DNA of 64,000 nt from Amaranthus tricolor (GCF_026212465.1 NC_080053.1:19788773-19852772); one strand, 5' to 3'. Positions 1-11,255 are shown, counted from the stretch's first letter. Notes: generated by a model from the letters alone, not told the origin. Numbers and translations are program-made.

Positions 1-63
1 ATCTTTACATGAGTTGTTTTATCTTTACTGCAGCACGCAAAGGTTTTCATTATCGAGGCGTTA

Positions 64-350
64 GTGACGAACCAGCGGCCGAAGTACTGGTCGCCAGCCT
101 GAAAAGTCAAACAGACTAGTCTTGTCAAAGCAGGCAGCGACGAACCAGCGACCAATAACCTCGTCGCCCGCTCACGTTAAAAAATACGATATATATTTTG
201 CTCACTGCAGCACGCAAAGATAATTAATACTGAGTTGCGGGCGACGAACCAGCGACCATTATTCTCGTCGCCAAATTGAAAAGTGAAATTGTTAAGTCTT
301 GTCATTGCAATTGGCGACGAACCAGCAACCGCCTTCATGGTCGCCCACTT
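64..350. repeat. Left subterminal repeats of the CACTA element
   Basis: Four units of the form GCGACGAACCAGCRACC followed within 10-20 bases by TCGTCGCC or GGTCGCC occur near 64-93, 135-169, 241-272 and 313-349. Each unit can fold on itself. Subterminal repeats in CACTA elements are known binding sites for the element-encoded TnpA/TNP1-type protein; that role is inferred here. The right end has related GC-rich units. Confidence 0.7.
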
Positions 351-360
351 CAGAAGAAAA

Positions 361-1270
361 ATCCGTAATATGATGCCCTAATTCCTCATTTCCTACGACT
401 GTATCCTCATTTTCATACTTCATTTTCTTTATACTTTACCTCTGAATTTTCTTTTCCTCTATTCATCTAATTCTCTATTAATTTTCTTTTCTCTTTTAAT
501 CTTTTCCTCATCATTTTGTGGTTATTACTCATCTTCAACTCTAAAAAACTCATCTTCTTATTAAAAGGTTAGTGTTTATTGTTTATTTTTTTGAATTATT
601 TCAATGTTCTTGATGATTATGATGATAAATTATGTTTGAATGTTTTTTTTTATGTTTGATTTCGAGCTATGGAGTACATTGTCATCTTCAACATGTTTTT
701 TTCTTGTTATTTCATGATGTTTATGTTGAATTATGTATGTTTTTTTTTAAATTTCGGATTATGGTATATTTTGAGCATGTCTAATGTTATTATTTTGTTT
801 TGTCATTTTTTGTATGTTTTTAACATTTTCGAATTATGGTATAACTTGAGCATGTTTAATGTTATTTTTATGCATTTTTCGAATTTCGGAGTAATTTATA
901 TTTTCGAATTATGAATTATGGTATACTTTGAGCATGTTTTATGTTATATTTTTCTAGATTTCTTTTATTTAAAATGTAACTTTGGAATTATAAAGTAATT
1001 TATTTTTAATATGATGTTATTATCTAGTTTCGAAATTTTTTTTTTTTTTTTTTATATTTTCGAATTTTTGAGCATGTCTAATGTTAATTAAAACATTTTT
1101 TTTTAATTTTTAAATGTAATTTTCGAATTACTTTAATAGTATACGTAGTAATGTTTAGTTTGGGATGAAAAAATTCATTATGTAGATAAAATTGGGACAT
1201 TTTCTGGTATAGATAAGATTGATTTTAGTTGAAAATAATATTAGGGTTTGAAATAAATATTATAGGCAAA
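361..1270. other. AT-rich 5' non-coding region of the CACTA gene
   Basis: The stretch is T-rich with repeated ATTTTCGAATTATGG-like units around 750-1130 (four or more loose copies of 'ggtatantttgagcatgt'). It holds no convincing coding sequence. It presumably contains the promoter and 5' leader of the Ptta-type gene that starts at 1271, but no TATA box stands out against the AT-rich background. Confidence 0.4.
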
Positions 1271-1723
1271 ATGAGCAGCGACCCTAGTGATTGGGCTAGC
1301 AATTATTTCTTGAATAATTTGTCGACTAGCAACGACAATAATAGTGACGAAGACAACAATAACCCAGTTAATAGGAGTAGTGAAAATACTCCAAATGATT
1401 CCATACATAATATGGAAGAGGACGATGGAGACGATCCTCGTTCGAATCTTCCATGGGTACCAACCATAAACAAGTAAATATTTTTATCATCTTATTATCA
1501 TTAATATCTTTTCAATATTAAAATTTCATTGTAAACTAATTTTGTTAATTATTGTAAGATTTAATCCGATATTCGGGAACACCATTGCATCCAAAATAAG
1601 GGCTACCTTTAGTTATAGGCAAGATGTCGAAGGTAGTAGTTGGAATGGTGTGACCAAACCCACCAAAGATTTTTATTTTAATGAATTTAAGGTAAAATTA
1701 TTATTTTGTTGTTTATTTTTAGA

Positions 1724-1728
<5 letters not shown>

Positions 1729-1803
<75 letters not shown>
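1729..1803. repeat. (AT)n microsatellite in intron 2 of the CACTA gene
   Basis: An uninterrupted TA dinucleotide run of about 75 bases lies between the donor at 1692 and the acceptor at 1840-1841. Translations through it (poly Ile-Tyr) are meaningless. Confidence 0.95.
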
Positions 1804-1804
<1 letters not shown>

Positions 1805-2729
1805 TTAAGTATTTTATTTGATAAAACATTTATGTTTTTAGAAACAATACAAATGGGACCCTCGCCTCGAACATTTCGTTCGAAGGTCATGGGAGGAAAA
1901 AGCCGCAAAGCTATGCGGATATGCTTTTCAAATGGCGCGGGACGTTGAAAAGCAAGCCTGAATTCAAACCTCCTTCCATCGATAATGAGACCTGGGCGCG
2001 ATGGAAGGCTGATTGGGAACGCCCAGATAATAAAGCCGTTTCGGCTAGGAATTCCTCCAATAGACGTGGAGGAAGAGACAAAGCTGAAGCCACCCATATA
2101 TGTGGCTCAATCCCGCACGCCAGAACAATGCGGGATTTGGTGAGTATTTAGTCAATTAAGTAGTATTATATTGAACTTTTTTATTATCTTTTGTTTAATT
2201 TTAAGTCTTTTTTTTTATTATTTCAGGAACAATCAAAAGGTCAAAGACCCACAACCTATGAAATATTTACACGAACACATGGGGTCTTTGACAATGAAAC
2301 AAGGGATTGTTCCCAATGGACGAATAGCAAGTCACAAAAAGTTAACGTAATAATCTATTAAACTTGTTTATTTATTTATTTTTAGTATCAATTAATACTT
2401 TGTTTATTGGTAATTGATTTCTTTGTTTTATTGAAGGATGAATATCGTTCTTTGATGGAGGAGCATCCAACTCGCGACCCAAGTCAAATTTGGTTAGATG
2501 CTATAAAAAACGTAGAAAGCGATTCAAACAAAAAAAACAAAAAAAGCAAAGAGGTATTTGGGGTTGGGTCCGCCTCTCAAATTATTTATCCTCCTGAGCC
2601 AACGGATATTCCGTCTTCTCAGCCTCTACAACCTGATTATGATGCCATTATACAACAAAGGTTTGCAGATTTAGAAGCCCGGCAAATGGAGTTCAATAAT
2701 CAATTATGGGAAGCGATACGAAGAGGAAA

Positions 2730-2734
2730 TGCTT
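2730..2734. repeat. Target-site duplication TGCTT of the gypsy insertion (left copy; right copy 13936-13940)
   Basis: TGCTT stands immediately before the TGTAAC start of the left LTR and again immediately after the GTTACA end of the right LTR. A 5-bp duplication is what Ty3/gypsy integrases make. It shows that the two LTRs belong to one insertion into the CACTA gene. Confidence 0.95.
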
Positions 2735-5019
2735 TGTAACATCTCGGAATAACTCGGGTCGTTCGAAAAGAGAAGATGACCTTTTAAAAACGAGGCAACT
2801 ATAATCCGAGTCAACCGGGATGTTAGAAACAGTTTAAAACGGTTTTGAAGTTAAGGAAAACGTGCGGATCGAGTTCTATCAGCGTTATTAAGAACTACTA
2901 GATAATAAGAAATTCTTAGCAGCGGATAATAACGAAAAGTTAAATCTACTTATTACAACTTGAGAACGAAAATCGCCTCATAAAAACCAAATGTTCTTCT
3001 AACTTAACTAGAAATTCTAATGATTTATTTCTTATAAAACTTCTATATTCTAAAGATTTATTTCTTCGAGGGTTAAACCTCACTCCCCAGACCTGCAACT
3101 TAACTTACTGCTAGTCATTGCCCAGATAGGAAACAACATCATCGCAGGGTCGTTAAAACCAAAAGTACACGTCAGCAAACGTCGCATACCAAATAAATAA
3201 TAATATAAGAAAAAGTTTAAATTTATTAGCTGACAATTCACAGAACCTTATGCTTCGATCATGCTTATTGAAAATAATTATTTTCATGTAGAGGTTAGTC
3301 AGCCATACTGCTGTACTATCCAGTCATTATGCCGGTACACTCCAAACTCCATAAGTGAGACAATACATTAGGGGGAGCTAACCCCTAAGCAAGTCTCTAC
3401 CATAGACACTCGCCTTACTTCGGTGTCTATGGTTAAGTATGCATACCCCCGCGGTGGCTCATAATGCCCTCATAAACCGCGAGTAATTCTTTTCCACCAA
3501 TTGACGTCATACTACGTCCACTTTAAAGTTAGTGAGGTCATACTACCTCTGCTTATCAAAACAATGTATAAAAATTACTGATTCGAAAGATAACATTATT
3601 CGTACTATTTATCCCTGCTTTACTTTTGTATATCATTATTATATGATACATCGGACTAGTGCGAACCACGCTGCGTGTACATACCTTAAGCAAGATAACC
3701 AACTCACAAGCGTCTTAATCAATTCCCGGTCACGAATCGACTTCCTACAAGGTTCAATCGTATTCGGGAAATAAGCACACATACACATTTTCCCCAAATC
3801 ATCTATAACACACATATACAATCACATCCATACCTAGAATACTACACACAACATGAACATCCATCACATACTATAACATGGTAAATACACAACACAGGAC
3901 AGCCTATACAATCTGTCCAGAAACTCAACTTAAAACTGTCAAACTAAAAATCCGACTTCACCGTTGCGTCCGGAAGGCGTCAAAACCCCCGGGTACCAAT
4001 TTTCATAATTTATAACATAGTATAAGTATTTTTAACTTAATTTCAAAGCCAAAAATGTTCCAAAAACACATTTTTTCACCATTTTCAAAACCTACGGGAT
4101 TTCATTTTTTTTATCACAAAAATATAAATTTCAATGCTTTATTTCCTATTAAATCTAAACAATAAAATTTACATAATTTTCATGATCTCATACAAAATAA
4201 ATTTTAATTAATTATATATTTTTTTCCTCAAAAATAATTCTTTTTACACAAATGTACACACACAAACATATCACGTATATACATGTATATTTCTCTACCA
4301 ACATTATAAATTTCTTCTATTAATCAATAAAAAATAAAAAAAATAAATTTCCATCACCACATACGTTTTTTTATATGAGCAACCATTTTTTTTATGTATA
4401 TATATATATTTTTTTCAATCATTCATCAAACAATTCTTCACATACATGTAAACATATCCAAAACCCTAAAAACCATACATTAATTTAGGTAGAAAAACAT
4501 CATACTTCCACACATGAATTTTAAATCATGAACAAATCATAAACTATAAAATAACACACATAAAAATCATAGAAATTTAAATTAAAACTTAAAAATAAAA
4601 CTAGGTTAAGAATTACTCACAATTGCACAAGGACAAAACACCAAAATTGATGAACCAAAGGGTGATTAGCCGTGAGGATTAGAGCATTTGGGAGTGTTTT
4701 CTTTACTTGCAAATGATTTTGAAATGAAAGGATGTAAGGTAAGGAATTAATTAAGGAATTATGGGATTTAATTGTGATAATTTCCTTAACCATTTAATTG
4801 CCAAAATGGAAGTTACAATCTTCCCCCAAATCCCTCATGTGGCCTGCCAAACCCATTCACATTCCCACTTTTATTTTTTTTTTTTTGAAATTAAAGATAG
4901 ATTAGGAAAAAGGTTTGGACTTAAAATGGTTTTAATTGCCTTAAAAAGTTGAAGTCTCATGATTTAACCTACTAACAAAATAAATAATAAAAAGAAATAT
5001 ATATTTTTTTTCTAAAAAG

Positions 5020-5056
<37 letters not shown>

Positions 5057-5097
5057 GCAAATCATTTAATATTTTGGAAAAATATTGGGGTGTTACA
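2735..5097 (-). repeat. 3' LTR of the gypsy chromovirus
   Basis: It starts TGTAAC and ends GTTACA on the plus strand, and is a near-identical direct repeat of 11560-13935. It has an ATA/AAT microsatellite near its right end (about 5025-5056) that differs in length from the other LTR. The AT-rich central part (4000-4620) carries no gene. On the minus strand transcription would start within the opposite copy; this copy should supply the poly-A site. Confidence 0.95.
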
Positions 5098-5110
5098 GAC
5101 TACCCCCCTT
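5098..5110 (-). other. Polypurine tract of the gypsy chromovirus
   Basis: The minus strand reads AAGGGGGGTAGTC directly before the 3' LTR, the place where plus-strand DNA priming occurs in LTR retrotransposons. A second copy of the same purine run (AAGGGGGGTAGGAAG) lies about 140 bp upstream in the element, at about 5243-5257. Confidence 0.8.
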
Positions 5111-5320
5111 AAAAAGGTTTTGACCCCAAAACCTCAACGTACAAACAAAAACACACAACAATCAAACACATAAAAACGACAAAACAAGCACACAACAAAA
5201 GAAATAGATCAAAATAAACCTCAACGCATCCAAAATTTTACCGCTTCCTACCCCCCTTAAAAAGTTACGTCCCCGTAACTCACTAACCTGAGGAAAAAGA
5301 TACGGATACTTCTCTCGCAT
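5111..5320. other. Short 3' untranslated part of the gypsy element
   Basis: This 210-base gap between the polypurine tract and the end of the pol frame includes the duplicated purine-rich segment near 5243-5262. Directly after the pol stop at 5321-5323 the same frame continues with MREKYPYLF, a conserved C-terminal motif of this protein family, so part of this gap was once coding. Confidence 0.5.
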
Positions 5321-8059
5321 TCAAGCTTCTGTTTCCCAAGTTGCCTCTTGTGACCGATGATTTGACCATAGAACCTTAACCATTGCAACATCTTTTCGCC
5401 GAGTACTGCGAACCTTTCTATCTAAAATCTGAACAGGTTGCTCTTCATAGGTGAGGCTTTCATCAAGTTCTAACGTTTCCGGGTCTAAGACATGCGAAGA
5501 AGCCGCAACATAACGTTTTAACTGGGAGATATGAAAAACGTCATGAACTTTATCCAGCGCATTAGGTAACGCTAACCGGTAAGCTAACTTCCCAATCCGC
5601 TCGACAATATCATAGGGGCCAATGAAACGCGGACTTAACTTCCCACGAGCACCAAAACGAACCACACCTCTCATCGGAGACACACGGAGTAGGACTTTGT
5701 CGCCTACTTCGTACTCATCAGGCCGACGTCGGAGATCGGCGTACGATTTTTGTCTATCCTGGGCTGCCTTCATTTTATCGCGAATTAACTTTACTTTCTC
5801 AGTCATTTGCACAAGCATATCAGGTCCTAAGGTGACAGATTCAGTAAAATCATCCCAACATACAGGACTACGGCACTTACGACCATAAAGTGCTTCAAAC
5901 GGAGCCATTTGAATTGTTGCCTGATAACTGTTATTATAAGAGAATTCCACTAAATCCAAATGTTCATCCCATGAACCTTGCCATTCCATGGCTATTGCTC
6001 TCAACATGTCTTCTAGTATCTGATTGACACGTTCAGTCTGACCATCCGTCATAGGGTGAAAAGACGTACTATGAAGAAGAGTGGTTCCCAAAGCCTGTTG
6101 TAATGACTTCCAAAAATGTGACAAGTATCGAGTATCACGATCGGAGACAATAGTACGAGGTATTCCGTGATATCGAACAACGTATCTAATATAGGCACGA
6201 GCAAGTTGTTCCATATCCCACTTACAGTTCATCGGAATAAACCTTGCAGACTTAGTAAGCCTATCCACAATCACCCAAAGATTATCATTACCAGCCTTAG
6301 TTCGTGGCAACCCTAACACGAAATCCATAGATATGTCATCCCACTTCCAGACCGGGACTTCCAGAGGTTGCAGTAACCCAGCTGGTCTTCGATGTTCACT
6401 CTTAACCTTTTGACACGTTAAGCACTTGGAAACAAAATCAGCAATATTTTTTTTCATACCAGACCACCAAAACATGCATTTTAAATCTTGATACATCTTA
6501 TCCCCACCAGGATGAACCGAGTATCTAGAATAATGAGCTTCGTTCAATAATTTTTTCTTCAAGGAGTCACACCCATCCGGCACACACCACCGTCCTTTAA
6601 AACGAAGACTACCGTCCTCATGAATTGTAAAACCTTCAGCTTTCCCTTCACTGATCTGCTCCCGAAGTTTTATGAACTTTGGGTCTTCCAGCTGCTTAGC
6701 CATAATCTCTTCGAAAAAGGTAGGTTGAATAGACAAGGCACTCAACCTGGCTTCCAATTCCCCTTCTTGGATTATCTCCAAGTTCATTCTCCCAAACTCC
6801 TTACACAACTCCTCAGAGGTTATTAACGCTGAGACGGAATGCCTCGATTTCCTACTCAAAGCATCAGCGACTACATTCGCACGACCTTCGTGATATGAAA
6901 TCTCTAAATCATAATCACTGATAAGTTCTAACCAACGTCGTTGGCGCAAATTCAACTCGGATTGAGTGAACAAAAATTGCAAACTTTTATGATCTGTAAA
7001 GACCTTGCACTTGACACCATAAAGGTAATGTCGCCAGATTTTCAATGCGAAAACCACAGCAGCTAACTCCAAGTCATGTGTTGGATAATTCACCTCATGA
7101 GTCCTTAGTTGACGTGAAGCATACGCCACCACCTTTCTATCTTGCATTAAAACACAACCTAATCCATGTTTGGAAGCGTCACTGTAGACAGAGTATTCCA
7201 AGGATGGATCAGGTAAGGTCAACACAGGGGCGGTAGTTAACTTCTCCTTCAATAACTGAAATGCCTTCTCACACTCCTCAGTCCATTCGTACTTCTTTTC
7301 CTTCTTCATCAAGGCTGTCAGTGGACGAGCGATGCGAGAAAAGTCCTTCACAAAACGACGATAGTATCCTGCTAATCCCAAGAAACTCCGGATATCTGTA
7401 ACATTCCGAGGTGTAGACCAATCTCGAACAGCTGCTACTTTTGCTGGATCAACGGAAATTCCTTCTTTAGAAACAATGTGACCCAGAAAAGCCACTTGCT
7501 CTAACCAAAATTCACACTTCGAAAACTTAGCATACAACTGATTCTCTCGCAGAATCTGCAAGACTATCCTTAAATGCTCTTGATGTTCTTCTTGGCTCTT
7601 GGAATATACCAAAATATCATCAATGAACACCACCACACACTTATCGAGGTACGCGTTAAAAACCCGATTCATCAACCCCATAAATGCTGCAGGTGCGTTG
7701 GTCAACCCAAAAGGCATCACGGTAAATTCGAAGTGTCCGTATCTGGTTCTAAAAGCTGATTTACTAATATCCTCCTTCTTGATACGTAACTGATGATATC
7801 CGGACTGCAGATCAATCTTGGAAAAGACTCCTGCCCCTTGCAACTGATCAAAAAGATCATCGATCCGTGGTAACGGGTACTTATTCTTAACAGTGACCTT
7901 ATTGAGTTCTCTGTAATCAATACAGAGACGCATCGTTCCGTCCTTTTTCCTTACAAACAACACTGGGGCTCCCCAAAGCGACACACTAGGTCTTATATAA
8001 CCCTTCTCTAACAACTCTTCCAATTGGACTTTCAATTCTTCCATCTCCTTTGGGGCCAT
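5321..8059 (-). CDS. Ty3/gypsy Pol: reverse transcriptase, RNase H, integrase, chromodomain
   Basis: This 912-codon frame copies element RNA into DNA and inserts it in the genome. RT spans about residues 20-195, with FIDD as the catalytic box at 145-148. RNase H spans about 285-405, with acidic residues in YSDAS (D293), FTDH (D356) and VADALSR (D399). The integrase zinc finger is HHCC-type (H509, H516, C546, C549) and the core triad lies in MDF (D579), VSD (D640) and TDGQTE (E676). A chromodomain-like tail begins near 870 and may steer insertion to chromatin. The frame continues directly from Gag-protease, separated only by the UAA at 8060-8062, so the first Met here is probably not a natural start. 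The C-terminus ends at a TGA after ATWETEA although MREKYPYLF follows in frame, a probable nonsense change. Confidence 0.93.
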   Translation of the reverse strand: MAPKEMEELKVQLEELLEKGYIRPSVSLWGAPVLFVRKKDGTMRLCIDYRELNKVTVKNKYPLPRIDDLFDQLQGAGVFSKIDLQSGYHQLRIKKEDISKSAFRTRYGHFEFTVMPFGLTNAPAAFMGLMNRVFNAYLDKCVVVFIDDILVYSKSQEEHQEHLRIVLQILRENQLYAKFSKCEFWLEQVAFLGHIVSKEGISVDPAKVAAVRDWSTPRNVTDIRSFLGLAGYYRRFVKDFSRIARPLTALMKKEKKYEWTEECEKAFQLLKEKLTTAPVLTLPDPSLEYSVYSDASKHGLGCVLMQDRKVVAYASRQLRTHEVNYPTHDLELAAVVFALKIWRHYLYGVKCKVFTDHKSLQFLFTQSELNLRQRRWLELISDYDLEISYHEGRANVVADALSRKSRHSVSALITSEELCKEFGRMNLEIIQEGELEARLSALSIQPTFFEEIMAKQLEDPKFIKLREQISEGKAEGFTIHEDGSLRFKGRWCVPDGCDSLKKKLLNEAHYSRYSVHPGGDKMYQDLKCMFWWSGMKKNIADFVSKCLTCQKVKSEHRRPAGLLQPLEVPVWKWDDISMDFVLGLPRTKAGNDNLWVIVDRLTKSARFIPMNCKWDMEQLARAYIRYVVRYHGIPRTIVSDRDTRYLSHFWKSLQQALGTTLLHSTSFHPMTDGQTERVNQILEDMLRAIAMEWQGSWDEHLDLVEFSYNNSYQATIQMAPFEALYGRKCRSPVCWDDFTESVTLGPDMLVQMTEKVKLIRDKMKAAQDRQKSYADLRRRPDEYEVGDKVLLRVSPMRGVVRFGARGKLSPRFIGPYDIVERIGKLAYRLALPNALDKVHDVFHISQLKRYVAASSHVLDPETLELDESLTYEEQPVQILDRKVRSTRRKDVAMVKVLWSNHRSQEATWETEA

Positions 8060-9976
8060 TTAGTAAGGAGCTTTTGAAATTGGCCCTATCCCCGAGATTA
8101 AATCAATCGAGAAATCCACATCCCTTTTTGGCGGCATACCATGAAGTTCTTCTGGAAAAACATCTCTAAAATCACAGACTACTGGGATGTTCTCAAGCTG
8201 TAACTCCCGCTCCCCTACTTTACTTATACTACACAGAAACCACGGTTGCCCTTGCTTGATTAACTTCCTAACCTTCAATGACGATACAATTTTTATCCTC
8301 GGTCCCTTAGGAAAACTCCTATATTTAACCTTTTCCCCCCTAGGTCCACTTAAAGTCACTGACTGTTCTTCACAATCTATTATCGCTTTGTATCTACTTA
8401 GCCAATCCATCCCAAGTATTACATTTAGATCATCCATTTCTAGAGAAAATAAATTACTTGGAAATTTTACTTTTCCTATCTTAACCGGCACTTCAAGGAA
8501 CAACGTATTACAATGAAAAGTCTCCCCAGAAGGAGTAGAAACTGAAAAAGATGTTTCCTCGGGGTTCTCCAATTCTAAATCCTTAACTCTAGACTTTGAA
8601 ACAAACGAGTACGATGCACCAGAATCAAAAAGTACTTTAACGGATTTTGTATTAATACAGAACGTACCTATGACCACATCCGACGCCTGCGCTGCCTCCC
8701 TCGAGTTAACTGCCGAAAGCCTGCCGTCGTTCTGGGTAGAAGTAGTAACACCTCCTTGATTACCACGTTGGCTTGAAAAGAAATTCTCGTTTCTAGCATT
8801 TCCCGGTCGTTGCTGAACACCGGAGTTATTTCCCGGAAACCTAGGGTTTGAGGCACCTCCCAAGTTTCGGTCAAAACTTCCACCATTGTGATTCCCCCTT
8901 CCAGCTTCATTACTACTTCGTCCGTTAGTGAGTCTTTGCTGTTGGAAACCTCTATGATTTCCCCCTTGCAACTCTTGTTGTCCTATGCGAGTATAACACT
9001 CGTACATTCTATGGCCCGGCTTACCACAGTAAGAACAGTCCACTAACGCCCCCCGGCAGTCCCTTCCTGGGTGATTTTTTTGGCATCTTCTACAGTTGAA
9101 GATTCTTTCCTTCCCATTGCGATCATACAAAGGCTTCTGCATTCTAGCCTCTAGTCTCGAATTTCCCCCATTCTTGCTGTTTTGACCAGAATGGAAACCT
9201 TTCTCCTGAAAGCCTCCAAACGGTTTGTGCTTCTTAAATTGATTTTGGACTTGATTACTCGCATTCGTATCATTCTGAAACACGGGTTCTTTTCTCTTTT
9301 CTCCGCTATGGCCCAACTTCTCTTTTTCCTTCCTGATAACATTCCCAATCTGCGCAGCTCTCTTATATAGCTGGTCTAACGTATCATATCTATCAGTCTC
9401 AATGTGTTTTTGGATCTCATACGATAGACCTAACTCAAAACGCTGTATTTTCTTTCCCTCAGTTGGGACATCGTCAGGGCAAAACTTCAAGTATCCCATA
9501 AATTTCTGATAATATTCATCTACCGTTAGGTTTCCCATTTCGAACCTAGCAAACTCATTTGATTTGTCCTTCCTAACATGAGGCGGATAAAATTGGTCCC
9601 TTAACGCCCCCTTAAATCCTTCCCAGCTTAAGTCACCGTCGTTTTCGGATATCAACCTCATCTTACTATGTGTCCACCAATAGTCAGTGTCTTCCACTAG
9701 GAAAAACGCAGCTTGGTCAACCATGAGCTCAGCAGGACATCTCACCACGCTAAAAAGCTTGTCAAATTCTCTCAGCCAGTTTTCCAACATAGAAGGTTCA
9801 CCTTTTCCACTATAAGTCGAGGGTTTACTCTGGGCTATTCTCTTACTAATTGACGAAGCCTTTTCCTCCAAGGATTTCGGTCTCGAATTCCTTGCACCAG
9901 CTAGGGCCTTAACTAGGTTTCGAAGCACGCGATCAGAGTTTCCACTTGGCACGGACCTTTTTAAAAAGGGTGGCAT
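8060..9976 (-). CDS. Ty3/gypsy Gag-protease polyprotein
   Basis: The frame has 638 codons. A retrotransposon capsid domain covers about residues 50-220, with FYPPHVR and YYQKFMGYL as recognisable segments. A basic, Gln/Asn-rich linker follows. Two cysteine-histidine clusters lie at 295-307 (CRRCQKNHPGRDC, irregular) and 314-327 (CSYCGKPGHRMYEC, a CX2CX4HX4C knuckle), which bind nucleic acid. The aspartic protease has its DSGA active site near residue 450 and a later ILGMDWL segment. Chromovirus polyproteins normally run on without a break into RT. Here a single UAA (8060-8062) interrupts the frame after SKAPY, and RT sequence resumes in the same frame. The start ATG at 9976 is the first one in a good frame and gives a normal-length Gag. 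Confidence 0.92.
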   Translation of the reverse strand: MPPFLKRSVPSGNSDRVLRNLVKALAGARNSRPKSLEEKASSISKRIAQSKPSTYSGKGEPSMLENWLREFDKLFSVVRCPAELMVDQAAFFLVEDTDYWWTHSKMRLISENDGDLSWEGFKGALRDQFYPPHVRKDKSNEFARFEMGNLTVDEYYQKFMGYLKFCPDDVPTEGKKIQRFELGLSYEIQKHIETDRYDTLDQLYKRAAQIGNVIRKEKEKLGHSGEKRKEPVFQNDTNASNQVQNQFKKHKPFGGFQEKGFHSGQNSKNGGNSRLEARMQKPLYDRNGKERIFNCRRCQKNHPGRDCRGALVDCSYCGKPGHRMYECYTRIGQQELQGGNHRGFQQQRLTNGRSSNEAGRGNHNGGSFDRNLGGASNPRFPGNNSGVQQRPGNARNENFFSSQRGNQGGVTTSTQNDGRLSAVNSREAAQASDVVIGTFCINTKSVKVLFDSGASYSFVSKSRVKDLELENPEETSFSVSTPSGETFHCNTLFLEVPVKIGKVKFPSNLFSLEMDDLNVILGMDWLSRYKAIIDCEEQSVTLSGPRGEKVKYRSFPKGPRIKIVSSLKVRKLIKQGQPWFLCSISKVGERELQLENIPVVCDFRDVFPEELHGMPPKRDVDFSIDLISGIGPISKAPY

Positions 9977-10334
9977 GATGGCAGGTATACTGCATTAGGT
10001 TAAACAAGGTAGTAGCCCTAGAGGTAAAAAGGTTGAACAATGAGTCTATATTCAAATCTATTCATTTTTCCATAAATACAATACTGAATCGATTCTACTT
10101 ACTAATGTTTAGACTTTTAAAAACAAAATTCAAATTCAAAACAATAATACCATATAATTCCAATCTAAAAGAAATAATTGGGTTTAGATTCCCACATAAT
10201 CATTGTTCAAATACTACATAAGTCCGAGATAAACAACCAAATCATTTAACCAACAAAATTGTTCACAATTTATTCTACTAAGGAACTAAACATACGAACT
10301 CGTACACATGCATAATCAAATAAAGTAAAAACAA
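9977..10334. other. Spacer between the acidic ORF and gag
   Basis: About 360 AT-rich bases separate the end of the acidic ORF from the gag start on the minus strand. I see no coding signal. It could act as the gag leader, or hold a splice site if the acidic ORF is spliced out; neither can be shown. Confidence 0.4.
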
Positions 10335-11255
10335 TCAGGCAAATAAAGGCGACGCATCCAGACGGTCCTGATCCTCCATGTATTGATCAGGGTCAAAATC
10401 AGCATCACCAGAGTCATCGCTAGACGCGCTATCGGAAACAGAAGGGGTTCTTACAGATAAGGAATCACTCATAGTAAGTCGCGCTACGGAATCAGAAAGC
10501 TCTACAATTATTGGCTCAGGTGGTTCCTCCTCCAACATCATTATCTCACTTTCTTCCTCACTCATGAGATCCTCTCGCCTCACTGGCCAACCCCCTAGAA
10601 TAATTACCCCGCTATCATTATCACTCAACATTCCATCTCTATCAGCTAGTTCCCCCTCCTCATCAACATTATATACATCCCCTAAGTTATCCTCATCAGG
10701 CTCTTCTACCACTCCTAAAGAATCCTCCTCCATAAATTCTCCCTGTTCCTCATCAGAATTTTCTTCGAAATCCTCCTCAAATTCCTCTTCTGGGTCCTCA
10801 TCGGGGTCCTCCTCCGGGTCCTCTTCTGGATCCTCCTCGGGATCCCTCTCGAAATCCAACTCATCAAAGATTATAAATGGCACTGAGTTTGGGTTTACTA
10901 CAGGAACATCCTCCTCATTACTATCTCTCCTTGCCCCACTAGGTTCTGGAACGTCAACTCCGTCCCGACCCTCAGTTTGCACTGCTCTTACCCTTCTGTC
11001 AATCTCTAGGTGAAACTGGTCACTCTTCTCTTTCATTGCAATCATCTCCTCCTCAATTATTCTTTCATACACTAGTTTGGACTTTTTGTAGATCATTTCC
11101 ATTCGTCGGGTGTAATCCAAATCACTTTCTCCCTCTTTTCTATCCCAAAATCCCAGAGCCTCTATTTCTGCCCAGGCTGGGGCATTAACTAAAGCTCTCC
11201 AGGGTTCCTCTCGGGTATTAATTCCCTCTTCGGCCGGTCTTTTTCCTTTATCCAT
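10335..11255 (-). CDS. Extra acidic ORF between 5' LTR and gag of the gypsy element, unknown function
   Basis: An open frame of about 306 codons starts at the ATG at 11255 (MDKGKRPAEE); an upstream ATG at 11303 would add 16 hydrophobic residues. I do not recognise a named domain. The first ~110 residues look globular, with Trp-rich segments (WRALVNAPAWAEIEALGFW) and charged helices. The middle holds a DPEE tandem repeat (five or so units) and Glu/Asp-rich stretches, and the end is Ser/Asp-rich. It has no cysteine-histidine knuckle or transmembrane segment. It lies on the coding strand of the element between primer site and gag, where chromoviruses usually have only a leader. Acidic chromatin-binding or nuclear proteins have similar composition, but function is unknown. 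Its survival as a long frame argues it was under selection until recently. Confidence 0.7.
   Translation of the reverse strand: MDKGKRPAEEGINTREEPWRALVNAPAWAEIEALGFWDRKEGESDLDYTRRMEMIYKKSKLVYERIIEEEMIAMKEKSDQFHLEIDRRVRAVQTEGRDGVDVPEPSGARRDSNEEDVPVVNPNSVPFIIFDELDFERDPEEDPEEDPEEDPDEDPEEEFEEDFEENSDEEQGEFMEEDSLGVVEEPDEDNLGDVYNVDEEGELADRDGMLSDNDSGVIILGGWPVRREDLMSEEESEIMMLEEEPPEPIIVELSDSVARLTMSDSLSVRTPSVSDSASSDDSGDADFDPDQYMEDQDRLDASPLFA

Larger units (their letters stand above)
1271..2734 (+). pseudogene. Ptta/En-Spm-type transposon protein (Transposase_24-like), exons 1-5 part, broken
   Basis: Five exons join with GT-AG introns: 1271-1473, 1559-1691, 1842-2139, 2227-2346 and 2437-2734. The start is the ATG at 1271 (MSSDPSDW...). 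Features typical of plant Ptta/TnpA-like proteins are visible: a DVEGSSWNGV motif in exon 2, KYKWDP-type and ADMLFKWRG-type segments in exon 3, TRTHGVFDN in exon 4, and DEYRSLMEEHP with a basic linker in exon 5. In CACTA elements this protein binds subterminal repeats and assists transposition. Two lesions are visible. A one-base frame change falls in the A-run near 1895-1900, where the upstream frame hits a stop and conserved sequence resumes one frame over. The last exon is also interrupted at 2734 by a gypsy LTR. Intron 2 contains a long (AT)n tract. Exon borders are by inspection, without transcript evidence. Confidence 0.75.

Noticed and set aside
10564..11013. Ser-rich open frame on the plus strand
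   Set aside because: It is the exact antisense of the DPEE-repeat part of the acidic ORF; GA-rich codons read backwards give Ser and Gly.
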